A stretch of DNA of 64,000 nt from Salinibacter pepae (GCF_947077775.1 NZ_CAMTTE010000001.1:3128501-3192500); one strand, 5' to 3'. Positions 43,485-53,183 are shown, counted from the first letter of the stretch. Notes: generated from the sequence alone by a model not told the origin. Made by a program: numbers and translations.

Positions 43485-45182
43485 CTAGGTATAGACGGCA
43501 AGGCGCCAGAGAACGGAGAGCGACACGCCGTACCGCGCCGCGACGAGCAGGGACGCGCCCACAAGAACGAGCGGACTCAGGGCGACGAAGGGCAGGAGCG
43601 TCCAGGCGGGGGCGTCGGTTACCCGCCAGTAGTCGAAGAGCACGCGGAGGGTCACCGAGAGCAGGACCAGGGTGCCGCCCCCGAGTAGAACGAGGGCGAA
43701 GAGCGACGGCGACAGTGGGGCGCCGGGACCGGTGGCGAGTGCGATTGGCGGGGCCAGTAGGACGGGCCAGCAGGGCCATGTCACGAGCATGAGTCCCTGC
43801 GCCATCGAGAATCGCGTCCCGAGACGAGCCATCGTTACCCCCGCCCCCGTCCAGAGCAGGAGCAGGACGAGCGTCCCCCCGCCGACGGCGACCCCAGCCA
43901 GCGTCGGGTGCTCGAGGCCCGGCCCCAGCGCCGTTCCAACGACCTGGGGCAGGGCGGCGAGCACACGTTCGGTCTCGGGCTGGGCCGCCGCCAACTGGGC
44001 CATGCGGGCGGCTGTTACGCCCAGGCTGCCCCCTACGAGGCCCAGAAGCAGGCTGTTGGCCCCGAACGACACCTCCCGCCCGTCCCGAAGCGCGTCCCGA
44101 TAGAAGCCTGGGGTCGTAAAGTACCGAACCGCCGTCTCCCGCACGAACAGGCTCCTGGCGTACAGCAGCCCAAGGACGGCCACGAGGCCCCAGCCCACGA
44201 GGACGAGGCCGTACGTGCCCGGCGGGGCCGATCCGTCGGGGAACGCGAAGGTGCGCTGGGTGCCCGAATAGAGTCCCCGAACCACCGTTGCCGCGGGGCG
44301 GGGCGTCCCGGCGGCGTCGTGCAGGCCGTAGCGCCGAGAGGGGAGGAGCGACGCGTCCTCGTCCTGCCAGCGGGCAACGAACACGACGGGCGGGGCGGCA
44401 CGGGTGGAGTCGAGAAGCCGAGACAGGGCGGTTTCCAGGTAGCGGGCCTGGCGTTCCGCGGAGTGGGGCACCCGGAGCCCTGATGCGGCGTCCGGGTCGA
44501 CCCACGTGCCGAGGGCCCCGATCCCCACCGAGTCCGTCTGGGTCTGCCATCGCTCCCAGCGATCCAAAGGGTTCGGGTGGCTACGGAGGTCGACCAGGGG
44601 CTGATCGACGGCGTCGGCGCACCGATCGGCGGCAGGGGCGAATGGCGTCACGTAGTAGGTGTGGAGGGAGGCGGACGCGTCGTGGATCCGCTCCGTCCAG
44701 CGACGCAGCCGGTCACAGCGTCGGGCCCCGGTCGTACTGGCGCCCCGCGCGAGGCCGACGTGCGTAATGGAGGCGTGGCGATTGGCGAGCGAACGCAGTC
44801 GATCCAGCGACGCGTCGGCCTGGGGCCGTGCCTCGTCGGGCCGGGGCGCCGACCCGTCCGCCATCGGCAGGTCGACGTACAGGCGGAGGCCGAGCGAGTC
44901 GGCCTGGGTCGCTATCGCAGCTGCTGCCGCATCGGCGGGGAGGTGCGTCAGCCGGACGGCCGTGGCGCCGGTGGCTGCGATGCGGTTGAGGGCGGCGAGG
45001 GCCGAGTCGGGGGCTGTAGAAGGAGTCCACACAACGCCGAGATCGGGGGCACCTGAGGAAGCCTTAGAGGGGACATCCTGCGCGCTGGCGAGCTGCCGAG
45101 GGAGAATGTTAGGCAGGAAGAGATTCACCAGTAGGGCGAGAAAAAAGCACCGTACGGTATAGGGGCACTGTAGATTGTTCAT
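43485..45182 (-). CDS. Glycoside-hydrolase-like domain fused to a multi-helix membrane domain
   Basis: 565 residues from the ATG read from 45182 (a TTG two codons earlier is possible). A signal peptide (CFFLALLVNLFLPNILPRQLASAQ) leads into about 270 residues that look like a TIM-barrel glycoside hydrolase: LGVVWTPS, AATGATAVRLTHLP, GLRLYVDLPMADG, THVGLARGAS, VFVARWQDED. The rest has six or seven membrane helices (YGLVLVGWGLVAVLGLLYAR, LLLGLVGGSLGVTAARM, LVLLLLWTGAGVTMARL, LLPFVALSPLVLVGASLLVAA), reminiscent of Yip1-like domains. The barrel would lie in the periplasm. I know no characterised protein with this layout. Confidence 0.65.
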   Translation of the reverse strand: MNNLQCPYTVRCFFLALLVNLFLPNILPRQLASAQDVPSKASSGAPDLGVVWTPSTAPDSALAALNRIAATGATAVRLTHLPADAAAAAIATQADSLGLRLYVDLPMADGSAPRPDEARPQADASLDRLRSLANRHASITHVGLARGASTTGARRCDRLRRWTERIHDASASLHTYYVTPFAPAADRCADAVDQPLVDLRSHPNPLDRWERWQTQTDSVGIGALGTWVDPDAASGLRVPHSAERQARYLETALSRLLDSTRAAPPVVFVARWQDEDASLLPSRRYGLHDAAGTPRPAATVVRGLYSGTQRTFAFPDGSAPPGTYGLVLVGWGLVAVLGLLYARSLFVRETAVRYFTTPGFYRDALRDGREVSFGANSLLLGLVGGSLGVTAARMAQLAAAQPETERVLAALPQVVGTALGPGLEHPTLAGVAVGGGTLVLLLLWTGAGVTMARLGTRFSMAQGLMLVTWPCWPVLLAPPIALATGPGAPLSPSLFALVLLGGGTLVLLSVTLRVLFDYWRVTDAPAWTLLPFVALSPLVLVGASLLVAARYGVSLSVLWRLAVYT

Positions 45183-45798
45183 GCGCAAGCCTGACGAGAA
45201 ATAGAGTGGCGAGAGAGACTCCTACTGCCAGCATGATAGTGCTGACAGCACGATGGACTTTCGAAAAGAGATTCGTGCCGCAAGACGGTTGTCTCTGGTA
45301 AGAGAATGGGGATCGTTGGGTCAGTGGGGTCTTCCCCACCGCTCCCACTCGTCAATAGACCTGTGCGACGACACGTCTCAAGAAAAAACGAGATAAAAAA
45401 GTTATTCCGCTGGAGACGTCAACAAGGCGGCCGAGAACGGCACGTAGAGCAAAACAAAATGCCCATGCCTTTTGAGCCGGCGAATCGATTCTAGGGCATT
45501 GAGTGGCGTTGGGGGGTTGGACCAGAAGCATTGGAAGAGCCTGGTCTAAATCTGTGTGCTCACTCTATGGTAGATTATCTGTTGAAGGATTGCCCCCAAC
45601 ACTCCACTTCTACCCGGGTTGAGCTACCTTGAAGAAGCCCCCATGTGAACTATTCAACTACGACATCTTGTCTAGCTTTGTAATTTACTTTGATTGATCA
45701 ATTAGCTGAATTAATGAGTTGCTGAAGAAAAGTCAATCGATTGGTTCGAAGGATCCTATCAACCTCGTAGTTACACACAAAATGTTTCCACACGAACG
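45183..45798. promoter_or_regulatory. AT-rich intergenic region with two palindromes and a promoter-like box
   Basis: These about 615 bases carry no gene. The last 250 bases are far richer in A/T than the genome. TACTTTG at 45686-45692 repeats the box seen before carA. ATTGATCAAT (45693-45702) and CAATCGATTG (45734-45743) are perfect 10-base palindromes. They lie upstream of the outer-membrane protein start at 45799 and could be its control region. Confidence 0.45.
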
Positions 45799-46665
45799 AT
45801 GAAGCAGCGACATCACGAGGCCGCGACTTTGCGGGTTCTTTTCGGGGGGCTTCTCGCCGGTCTAATTCTCATTGCGGCGCCTCCATCGGCGGTCGCTCAG
45901 CGTCCGGACGCGAACGAGGACGACGATGATGGACCAACGGCGCTATCTGTCGGCAATTTGTCATCGGACTTTACCTTCGGTGGGTCGGGGGGATACAACT
46001 ATGACGGGGGGGCCCGGGCCCTCATGGTCTCCGGGCCAAACGGTTCGTTGATGGTCGACTATGCCTCTGGGTTGGGAACGGGGCAGTTTGACCGGGACAC
46101 GCGGCGGACCATCGGCGCGGAGGCGCTCTTCGGCGGAAATGCAACGCTCTTCGATGAATTTCTCCGCCTGCCGATCAGCGTGTACATCCCGATTCGGATC
46201 AACCTCGACTACCGCTACCTCCAGCCCCGGAATCCGGATCAGTCGAACCTGCATCGCGGCGGCGCGGGGCTCGGGGCCGGTGGCGGCGCTCAACTCCAGC
46301 TTCCCGTCGGCCCGGACTTCATTAAAGACAATTTGTACGTCCGGGGATCGGCCCTTCTCGTTCCGGCGGTGGCCACGACCCTGAATAGCGGTGACGACGA
46401 GACCGCCCGAACCATTGGGGATGACGCGCCCATCAGCGCGTCGCGAACACGGATGCGCCGGACCCTCGACCTTAATCTGGAGGCCCACTTCACCGAACTG
46501 ATCGGGGAGGACACAGGGATCATGGCCGGATACACGTTTCGAGCGTACGGCCGGTCCCGGGAAGAGCCGTCGAGTGTCGGGGACGTGATCGACGCCGCGA
46601 CCCTGAGCGGAAGCTACGTCCAGACGAACGTTCAGCACATGATCCGAGTGGGGCTCACGTGGTAG
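45799..46665 (+). CDS. Outer-membrane beta-barrel protein of unknown function
   Basis: 288 residues with a signal peptide (VLFGGLLAGLILIAAPPSAVAQ) and a very acidic linker (ANEDDDDG). The rest alternates polar and apolar residues in strands (MVDYASGLGTGQF, RINLDYRYLQPR, LDLNLEAHFTEL, GIMAGYTFRAYGR) and ends VQHMIRVGLTW with a C-terminal aromatic, as barrels do. No specific family was recognised. The preceding AT-rich region suggests it is transcribed from its own regulated promoter. Confidence 0.7.
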   Translation: MKQRHHEAATLRVLFGGLLAGLILIAAPPSAVAQRPDANEDDDDGPTALSVGNLSSDFTFGGSGGYNYDGGARALMVSGPNGSLMVDYASGLGTGQFDRDTRRTIGAEALFGGNATLFDEFLRLPISVYIPIRINLDYRYLQPRNPDQSNLHRGGAGLGAGGGAQLQLPVGPDFIKDNLYVRGSALLVPAVATTLNSGDDETARTIGDDAPISASRTRMRRTLDLNLEAHFTELIGEDTGIMAGYTFRAYGRSREEPSSVGDVIDAATLSGSYVQTNVQHMIRVGLTW

Positions 46666-46933
46666 AAAACAGCTCTCTTCGGTTCTGGGTCGAAGGATGA
46701 TGGAATGGCCTGCGCAGGCTGGGCGGTCACTGACGGTCCTGTAGGACTCCCCGAAATTGTGACGGGGTCGACGCCGTGGCAAATGAGCGGCCATGGTGGG
46801 CGGGCCAGGCCGAACCGGAGTGCGAGTCCGTCCCACCACGGTATGCCGGGGGTGCAACAATCTCCGGGGAGCCTGAATACCGTGTACGGCGAACGTCGTA
46901 CTCTCCGTTTCTCCACCCCTCCCCAGTCCCAAA

Positions 46934-47578
46934 ATGACTGTTGCAGTCATCGGTGCCCACGGCGGCATCGGCCGCCGCCTCCTTCCGCGCCTTAACGAGG
47001 CGGGCCACGATCCCATCGGTGTCGTTCGCTCTGAGGACCAATTTGCGGCGATCCGGGGCCGTGGGGCCGAGCCGCGGCTTGGGGATCTGGAGGCGGCGTT
47101 TGCGTCGGCCCTCGACGGGGTGGATGCGGTCGTCTTTGCGGCGGGGGCCGGGGGAAGCACAGGGTGGGACAAGACGATCCTGGTCGACCTCTGGGGGGCC
47201 GAGCGGGCGGTCCGCGCGTGTGAAGAAAAGGAGATCGGCCGGTTCGTCATGATCAGCTCGCGCGGCGCCGGCGATCCGGAGTCGCGACAGGGGCCGATCA
47301 AGCCCTACATCGTGGCCAAGCACGTCGCCGACCGCACGCTCCAGCGCTCGTCGCTCGACGAGACGATCCTGCGGCCCACGCGTCTTACGGATGCGGAGGG
47401 CACCGGTCGCGTCGCGGCCTACGTCGACACGGATCCCGATGCGGGCGATCCCATTCCCCGGGCCGACGTGGCACAGGTCGTGGTCGAGTGTCTGGATCGG
47501 GACATCACGATTGGGCACGCCATCACGCTGTACGGCGGCGACACACCGATTGCGGAGGCGTTAGCCCCGCCTTCCTGA
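46934..47578 (+). CDS. NAD(P)-binding atypical SDR protein
   Basis: 214 residues with an NAD(P)-binding Rossmann fold of the SDR_a5 / NAD(P)H-binding type. The N-terminal dinucleotide loop is VAVIGAHGGIGRRLLPRL, followed by DLEAAFASALDGVDAVVFAAGAGG and the FVMISSRGAGDP strand; the later KPYIVAKHVADRTLQRS has the YxxxK spacing. Enzymes or redox sensors of this group handle NAD(P)H, flavin or quinone substrates, or have no known activity. It stands alone between the barrel gene and the sulfotransferase region. Confidence 0.8.
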   Translation: MTVAVIGAHGGIGRRLLPRLNEAGHDPIGVVRSEDQFAAIRGRGAEPRLGDLEAAFASALDGVDAVVFAAGAGGSTGWDKTILVDLWGAERAVRACEEKEIGRFVMISSRGAGDPESRQGPIKPYIVAKHVADRTLQRSSLDETILRPTRLTDAEGTGRVAAYVDTDPDAGDPIPRADVAQVVVECLDRDITIGHAITLYGGDTPIAEALAPPS

Positions 47579-47685
47579 CACGGCGGGGGGCGAGGGGCCC
47601 GTTTGAGAAGAGGGAGATTGTCGTTTATCCTCCCCATTTGCCTTCTAGAAACCGTGTCTGCACCGATTAATCTGTCTATGACGAG

Positions 47686-48540
47686 ATGACAACGGACGCT
47701 GTATACGATGCGCTGAGGAAGGCCGCGAAAAATTCCATTCCCGGCGGCGCCCTCATGCTACTGAACGAAGGTGTCGTTCAGTTCAATCGGTTGATTGCCG
47801 AAAGCCCGTTCGGGGAGGAGGGGCCGGCCCTGCTCGTGCACTGCTGTCACCACCGGAGCGGCACCGTCTGGTTTACCCGGGTGCTGTCGACGGTGGCCCG
47901 GCAGTACGGCCTTCACTTTCAGGGGGCCGGGCAGGATGCCCTGAAGCCGTCCACGGAGGTGTTTTTGCAGGACCACAGCCGCATCGACCGGTCGGCCCTT
48001 CCGCCGTACCGCGGCTCCCACATGATCCGGGACCCCCGAGACATGGTCGTATCCGGGTACCACTACCACCTCTGGACGGAGGAGGAGTGGGCCCACCACC
48101 CCCGTGAGCAGTACGACGGACAGAGCTTTCGGGAGGCCCTGAACAGCGTGGGGAAGAAGCGAGGGATGATTCTGGAAATGGAGCGCTTCTGCGGAGAAGA
48201 CCTTCAGGATATGCTCCGCTGGGAATATGACGACCCGGCCTTCTTGGAGCTGAAGTACGAAGACGTGATCGCCGACGAGGCCTCTCATTTTGAGGCTCTG
48301 TTCGAGCACTACGGTTTTCACGAGGAGGCGGTGGAGGTCGGGCTGGACGTCGCCCGGTACTACAGCTTTCAAAACCTGTCCGGGCGCAATTTTGGCGAGG
48401 TCGAAGAAGAGTCGCACCTTCGATCGGGGCGGACGAGTCAGTGGGAGGAGCACTTCGACGACGAACTAAAGGCTCGTTTCAAGGAGTTGGCCGGCGATGC
48501 GGTCGTGCAACTCGGCTACGAGGAGAACAACGACTGGTGA
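47686..48540 (+). CDS. Sulfotransferase domain protein 1
   Basis: 284 residues, cytosolic. The PAPS 5'-phosphosulfate loop is HHRSGTVWF (55-63), and the 3'-phosphate site is RDPRDMVVSGYHYH, with Arg115 and Ser123. FLELKYEDVIADE, which closes the fold, is typical of sulfotransferases. These enzymes move sulfate from PAPS to a hydroxyl or amine of a carbohydrate, lipid or protein. It is the first of six such genes in 13.6 kb, all too divergent from each other to be recent copies. It is convergent with sulfotransferase 2. Confidence 0.85.
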   Translation: MTTDAVYDALRKAAKNSIPGGALMLLNEGVVQFNRLIAESPFGEEGPALLVHCCHHRSGTVWFTRVLSTVARQYGLHFQGAGQDALKPSTEVFLQDHSRIDRSALPPYRGSHMIRDPRDMVVSGYHYHLWTEEEWAHHPREQYDGQSFREALNSVGKKRGMILEMERFCGEDLQDMLRWEYDDPAFLELKYEDVIADEASHFEALFEHYGFHEEAVEVGLDVARYYSFQNLSGRNFGEVEEESHLRSGRTSQWEEHFDDELKARFKELAGDAVVQLGYEENNDW

Positions 48541-48584
48541 CGAGACGCCCTGTCTTCTTCCGAACGGGGCTCAGCGGACTGGGG

Positions 48585-49454
48585 CTACCTGTCGGAGGGG
48601 GCTTCGAGAGCCTCGGCGTACACCTCGAACCCGAGGTCGCGTAGATAGGCATAGGTTGGGGCAAACTCTTTCTGCAGCCGCGCCTCCATCTCGGGGGAGA
48701 GGGCTTCGCTTTTGGCCCCCGCCTTCCCCAGAAGACGAAGGAGTGCCAGCTTGGCCTGTCGGGCCGCGGTGCTTCCGAGCAGCCAGCGATAGGCCTGCGG
48801 AAAGTGGCGGCGCAGGGGCCGAACGGTAGAGCGATACACGGCCCGAAAGGCTGGACTGCCCGTCGGATTCTCGGGCTGATCGTTTTCCTCTGGGCGAGGG
48901 GCACGCGGCAGGGCAAGGAAGTCCAGAAGCTCTTCCCAGAACGCCCCCGGATCTGCGTGTCCCGCCTCCAGGCTCACGACCTTGAACCGATCCGCCCCGA
49001 ACCGATCGGTGTACGCCGGAAGGGTCTCTTCGTAGTGACTGGTGTCGATGAGGTACCTCCGATCAGGGAGCGCCTCCGACAGGGAGGTGGCCTCGTCGAT
49101 AAGGCCGAGCTGCTTGTTGTACTGAAACTGGGACAGCAGGCGCTGGATCGGATCGCGGACGATCGCCAGCAGCTTGGCGTCCGGGTTGTAGGCCCGGATT
49201 TCGTCGGCCGTCGCCGCGCTTTTGTAGTACATCACCGTGGCGTCGCCGAAGTACCGATAGTCCTGGTCGAAGGGAAAGTGGCGGTGATACGCCTTGAGGG
49301 TTTTTGGGCCCTCTTCCTCGGGGCCCGCCTCGCCGAAATAGTACAGCTCCTTGGCGTCCGCCATGAACACGTCGGGGTGGTGGTCGAGCAGGTAGTAGAG
49401 CCAGCTCGTACCGGCCTTGTTCACGCCGATAACAAAGAGGTTGACCCGGTTCAT
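48585..49454 (-). CDS. Sulfotransferase domain protein 2
   Basis: 289 residues from the ATG read from 49454; the frame allows eight more residues. The PAPS loop is VNKAGTSWLYYLL (11-23). The 3'-phosphate site is IVRDPIQRLLSQFQ, with Arg100 and Ser108. The ELYYF segment after the loop and RFKVVSLEAGHADPGAFWEELLDFL near the end resemble the heparan-sulfate/NDST-like bacterial group. The C-terminal 80 residues are Arg/Leu-rich. It starts 48 bases after the methyltransferase stop on the same strand, so they are likely cotranscribed. Confidence 0.85.
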   Translation of the reverse strand: MNRVNLFVIGVNKAGTSWLYYLLDHHPDVFMADAKELYYFGEAGPEEEGPKTLKAYHRHFPFDQDYRYFGDATVMYYKSAATADEIRAYNPDAKLLAIVRDPIQRLLSQFQYNKQLGLIDEATSLSEALPDRRYLIDTSHYEETLPAYTDRFGADRFKVVSLEAGHADPGAFWEELLDFLALPRAPRPEENDQPENPTGSPAFRAVYRSTVRPLRRHFPQAYRWLLGSTAARQAKLALLRLLGKAGAKSEALSPEMEARLQKEFAPTYAYLRDLGFEVYAEALEAPSDR

Positions 49455-49502
49455 GGAATCGAAAGGCGAGATGGGCAATGACGACGCGCCGGAGCGGTGA
49501 GG

Positions 49503-50396
49503 TTAGCGGGGCGACTCGCCCCGGATGAGGTATAGCTGCGCGGAGGAGTGGTGTCCGTAGGCGGCGTTCCAGAGGACAGAGAGCGCGGCCACGACGGGCG
49601 CTCGGAGAAGCCACCCGTCCCGGGACTGCTCGCTAAGCAGCGACACGTAAAACGCGTCGAGCCGCATGGGGCGAACGTCGGTTGCGGTCATGCCGTGGCG
49701 GTTGAACAGGCGGCGGATGTCGGGCGGGCGGAAGTGGTACAGGTGGCGGGGCACGTCGTACGCGGCCCAGTCTGCGCCGTAGTACTGGGCGTCGAGGGAC
49801 GCGCAGTTGGGGACGGCCACGACCAGGGTGCCGGTGGGCGCGAGGGTGCGCCGCAGCTCCGCGATTGTGTCGGACAGTTTCGGGACGTGCTCCAGCACGT
49901 GCCAGAGCGTGATTACGTCGAAGTGGTCGGACGGCAGGTCGTGGATGTGTTCGGGGGGCTCCACGGTCAGTCCGTGCGTCGCGGCCGCCACCTCCTGCGC
50001 TTTCTCGTCGGGCTCAAGCCCGCAGGCCGTCCACCCGTGCGAGCGGCAGTGCGCCAGGAACTCCCCCGTTCCGCACCCGAAGTCGAGCAGGCGGCCGGGC
50101 GGGCTGTCGACGAGGCTGGCGACAAGCCGGCGTTTCGAGCGCAGGGTGTAGAGGCGCACCCACCGGTAGAGGGTGTCGATGACGTTCTGACTAGTATCCT
50201 GGTGGGGGGTGTAGCCTTCACTGTCGTAGTACCGTCCAATCTCATCACTGCTGGGCCGCGGGTTGGTGAAGCGGAACCCACAGGCGGTGCACTCCACAAG
50301 GTCAAACGACCTCCCCGAAACGGTGTGGTCCCGGCACGTCGTGAAGGGCCGATGGTGCGTGCCATGGCAGAGGGGGCAGTGGTCGAGATCGTCCAC
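49503..50396 (-). CDS. SAM-dependent methyltransferase with N-terminal zinc ribbon
   Basis: 297 residues. The N-terminus has two CxxC pairs (Cys7/Cys10 and Cys36/Cys39) forming a zinc ribbon, then a class I methyltransferase domain with motif I RLLDFGCGTGEF (102-113), FDVITLWHVLEHVP and LAPTGTLVVAVPN. This combination is common in glycan and sugar methyltransferases of polysaccharide clusters. The start is a GTG read from 50396. It precedes sulfotransferase 2 by 48 bases. The product could O-methylate the same glycan that the sulfotransferases modify; that is inference. Confidence 0.85.
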   Translation of the reverse strand: MDDLDHCPLCHGTHHRPFTTCRDHTVSGRSFDLVECTACGFRFTNPRPSSDEIGRYYDSEGYTPHQDTSQNVIDTLYRWVRLYTLRSKRRLVASLVDSPPGRLLDFGCGTGEFLAHCRSHGWTACGLEPDEKAQEVAAATHGLTVEPPEHIHDLPSDHFDVITLWHVLEHVPKLSDTIAELRRTLAPTGTLVVAVPNCASLDAQYYGADWAAYDVPRHLYHFRPPDIRRLFNRHGMTATDVRPMRLDAFYVSLLSEQSRDGWLLRAPVVAALSVLWNAAYGHHSSAQLYLIRGESPR

Positions 50397-50630
50397 TGAG
50401 AGCGCGGAGACGGGTGTGGGGAAGGGCCGGAGGCTGAGACATTAGCAGATTGCGGCTGATCTGGTTCCGGTACGGGGGCGTAGCGCCGCGACATGTCGAC
50501 AGTCTTGTTCCTCTAGTGGCCGCCTTCCGCCGGAACAGCGAAATAGACCGACCGTTTTGAGACGGCTTGTCAAATTAAGCGGGTTCTCCGGCCCGCGGTC
50601 TCGCCTCGACTGCGTCAGTGCCCAGCTCAC

Positions 50631-53168
50631 ATGGCTTCCTCCGCCCAGACGCCCACCCCGCGCACCGCACAGGCCGATACGTTCTGGACGCGGCTCTCCC
50701 CGACGACACGACATGCGGGCTGCCTCGGAATCGTGCTGGTGGTGGCCCTTGCCTTCTACGCCCCCGCCGTCTTCGAGGGAAAAAACATCCAGGGCACCGA
50801 CAGTATCACCTTTCGGGCCAACGCACAGGTGACGGTAGAGCATCACCAAGAGACGGGGGAGTGGGCCCGCTGGGCCCCGAACGTATTTGGCGGGATGCCC
50901 TACATCAACGAGCAGATCTCCGTCCTACAGCTCGACGATGTGGTAAACCTGGTCCGTGGTGCTGCGTGGCCGGTATCCCTCCTGTTTGTGCTTATGGCGG
51001 GCGTCTACCTGCTCGTCTTCTACCTGACGCGGAATCATCTCTCGGGGCTTTTGTCGGGGCTTGCCTTCGGGTTTACGACGTACATTCCCATCATCATCGG
51101 GGTGGGGCACGGGACCAAGTTCGTGGCGCTGGCCTACGCGCCGTACGTCGTCCTGGCCTTCGTGTATACCCTTCGGAATCCGTCCCTTTTAGGAGGCCTC
51201 CTGTTCGCCGGGGCGCTGGCCCTTCAGCTGCGGGCCAATCACCCGCAGATTGTGTTCTACACGGGCATGCTGCTCCTCCTGTGGTGGATTGTGGAGGCCA
51301 TTGGGGCCTGGCGGGAGGAGCGCGTGCCGGAGCTGGCCACGTCCACCGGCTGGCTCGCGCTGGGGACCGTGTTGAGCCTCGCCATGGCCGCGGAGCCGTA
51401 CCTGGCCCGGTACCAGTACAAGCAGTACTCGGTGCGGGGGGCCGCGGCGGCCGTAAGCGGCGGCGGAGGCGGCGGTGGGGGCATGGGCTGGACGGCGGCC
51501 ATGCGGTGGAGTCACGGGCCGGGGGAGCTGTTCACGTTCGTCGTCGCGGATGCATTTGGCGGCGGCGGGCAAACGTACTGGGGGCCCAAGACCTTTACGG
51601 AGGGGCCGCACTACATGGGCGGGGTTGTCATGGCCCTGGCCGGCCTGGCGGTGTGGCGCGTGCGCACCTGGTTGGTTTGGGGGCTCGGGCTCAGCGTGCT
51701 CGGGACGGCGCTCTTTGCCCTGGGCAAGTACGCCGCCTGGGTCAACGGGCCGATGTTTCAGTACTTCCCGTTTTTCGATGCTTTTCGGGGGCCGGAAATG
51801 TGGCTGAGCGTCACGGCCCTCGCCCTCGCCATCCTGGCCGGCATTGGCCTGGACTACGCGCTGCGACGCGGAGAGCGACAGGGGCGACGAGCGCAGTCCA
51901 CCGATCCTCGGCAGCGCCCCCTTCTCATTGCATTCGGGGCCGTGTTCGGAATTGTGGCGCTGGTCTGGCTTGCCCCCAATACGTTCTTCGACTTCGAGAA
52001 GCCCAACGAGCAGCAACGCATCCGGCAGGCCCTGCTTCGTCAGAACCCGAACGTCTCGCCCCAGAACCCGCGTGTGCAAAAGGCGGTGCAGCAGCAGATG
52101 CAGAAGCTCAAAACGCAGCGGCGCTCCGCCCTCACGACCGACACGCAGCGGACGATGCTCTTCCTCGTTCTGGCCGCAGGGGTGCTCGTGCTGTACCGCC
52201 GCGAGACCCTCCCGGCATGGGGGGCGGGCCTGGCGGTCGTGGCGATCGTGGGCATCGACCTCTGGGGCGTCGATTCGCGGTACATGGGAGCCGACCGCTA
52301 CTCGTCCCAAGAGGTGGAGCAGTCCATCCCGACGTACCCGTTTGACCAGTTCATCAAGAAAAAGCAGCAGGCGGCCGGGGGGCTGGGTCGCTTTCGCGTT
52401 CTCTCGCTGGTCGAGGGAGACCCGACGAGCAGGGCACGCCCCTCCTACCACTACGAAAACGTAGGGGGGTACCATGGGGCCAAGCTGCAGCGCTATCAAG
52501 ACTATCTTGATCACATCCTGCAGGTGACTGGCTCGGGCCCGCCGAACGAGAACGCCCTCGACCTGATGAACACGCGCTACATCGCGGCCCGTCAGCAGTT
52601 GCCGGGGACCGAGGTGGCCTACCGCAGTCAGGAGTCGGGCGTACTGGTGCTGGAGAACCAAGACGCCCTGCCGCGCGGCTTTCTCGTGGGGCAGACGGAG
52701 GTTGTTGACGCCCCGAAACAGACCTGGTCGCGGCTGCGCTCCTCGACGTTCAACCCGCGGCAGACCGCCCTTCTTCCAGCACCCCTCGACCAGCCGGTCG
52801 TGCCCCTCGACAGCAATAGCACGGCCGAGGTGACCCTGGAGCACTACGAGCCGGAAGAGATCCGGTGGACCGTAGAGACGGATGCGCCCCGCTTGTTCGT
52901 GGCGAGTGAGGTGTATTACCCGGCCGGCTGGAACGCGTACCTGGACGGAGAGCAGGTGCCCATCCACCGCACCAACTACCTGCTGCGCGGCGTGCATGTG
53001 CCGGCGGGAGAGCACACGGTGGAGATGCGCTTCGAGCCGGCGGCCGACCGCTACGGCACCTGGATCGCGTGGGCGAGCACGATCCTTGTCTACGGGGGCG
53101 TCGTAGCACTCGTTGGCATGCGGGTGCGCCGGCAGAGAGGCGCGGGCGCCGGCGACGATGACGCGTAG
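50631..53168 (+). CDS. YfhO-family multi-spanning membrane protein
   Basis: 845 residues with about twelve membrane helices in the first two thirds (GIVLVVALAFYAPAVF, LLFVLMAGVYLLVFYL, LLLLWWIVEAIGAW and more) and a C-terminal soluble domain ending EHTVEMRFEPAADRYG plus one last helix. It matches the YfhO family, GT-C-type membrane proteins that in Firmicutes add sugars to lipoteichoic acid. The N-terminal DSITFRANAQ loop may carry the catalytic Asp. An eight-Gly run at 51459-51482 is unusual. It is flanked by genes on the other strand and would act on the outer face of the inner membrane. Confidence 0.8.
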   Translation: MASSAQTPTPRTAQADTFWTRLSPTTRHAGCLGIVLVVALAFYAPAVFEGKNIQGTDSITFRANAQVTVEHHQETGEWARWAPNVFGGMPYINEQISVLQLDDVVNLVRGAAWPVSLLFVLMAGVYLLVFYLTRNHLSGLLSGLAFGFTTYIPIIIGVGHGTKFVALAYAPYVVLAFVYTLRNPSLLGGLLFAGALALQLRANHPQIVFYTGMLLLLWWIVEAIGAWREERVPELATSTGWLALGTVLSLAMAAEPYLARYQYKQYSVRGAAAAVSGGGGGGGGMGWTAAMRWSHGPGELFTFVVADAFGGGGQTYWGPKTFTEGPHYMGGVVMALAGLAVWRVRTWLVWGLGLSVLGTALFALGKYAAWVNGPMFQYFPFFDAFRGPEMWLSVTALALAILAGIGLDYALRRGERQGRRAQSTDPRQRPLLIAFGAVFGIVALVWLAPNTFFDFEKPNEQQRIRQALLRQNPNVSPQNPRVQKAVQQQMQKLKTQRRSALTTDTQRTMLFLVLAAGVLVLYRRETLPAWGAGLAVVAIVGIDLWGVDSRYMGADRYSSQEVEQSIPTYPFDQFIKKKQQAAGGLGRFRVLSLVEGDPTSRARPSYHYENVGGYHGAKLQRYQDYLDHILQVTGSGPPNENALDLMNTRYIAARQQLPGTEVAYRSQESGVLVLENQDALPRGFLVGQTEVVDAPKQTWSRLRSSTFNPRQTALLPAPLDQPVVPLDSNSTAEVTLEHYEPEEIRWTVETDAPRLFVASEVYYPAGWNAYLDGEQVPIHRTNYLLRGVHVPAGEHTVEMRFEPAADRYGTWIAWASTILVYGGVVALVGMRVRRQRGAGAGDDDA

Positions 53169-53183
53169 GGGCAGAAAGGATTG

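Noticed and set aside
45740-45760. GGTTCGAA-like T-arm suggesting a tRNA
   Set aside because: No acceptor or anticodon stem can be drawn around it and the T-stem does not close; it also overlaps the CAATCGATTG palindrome.
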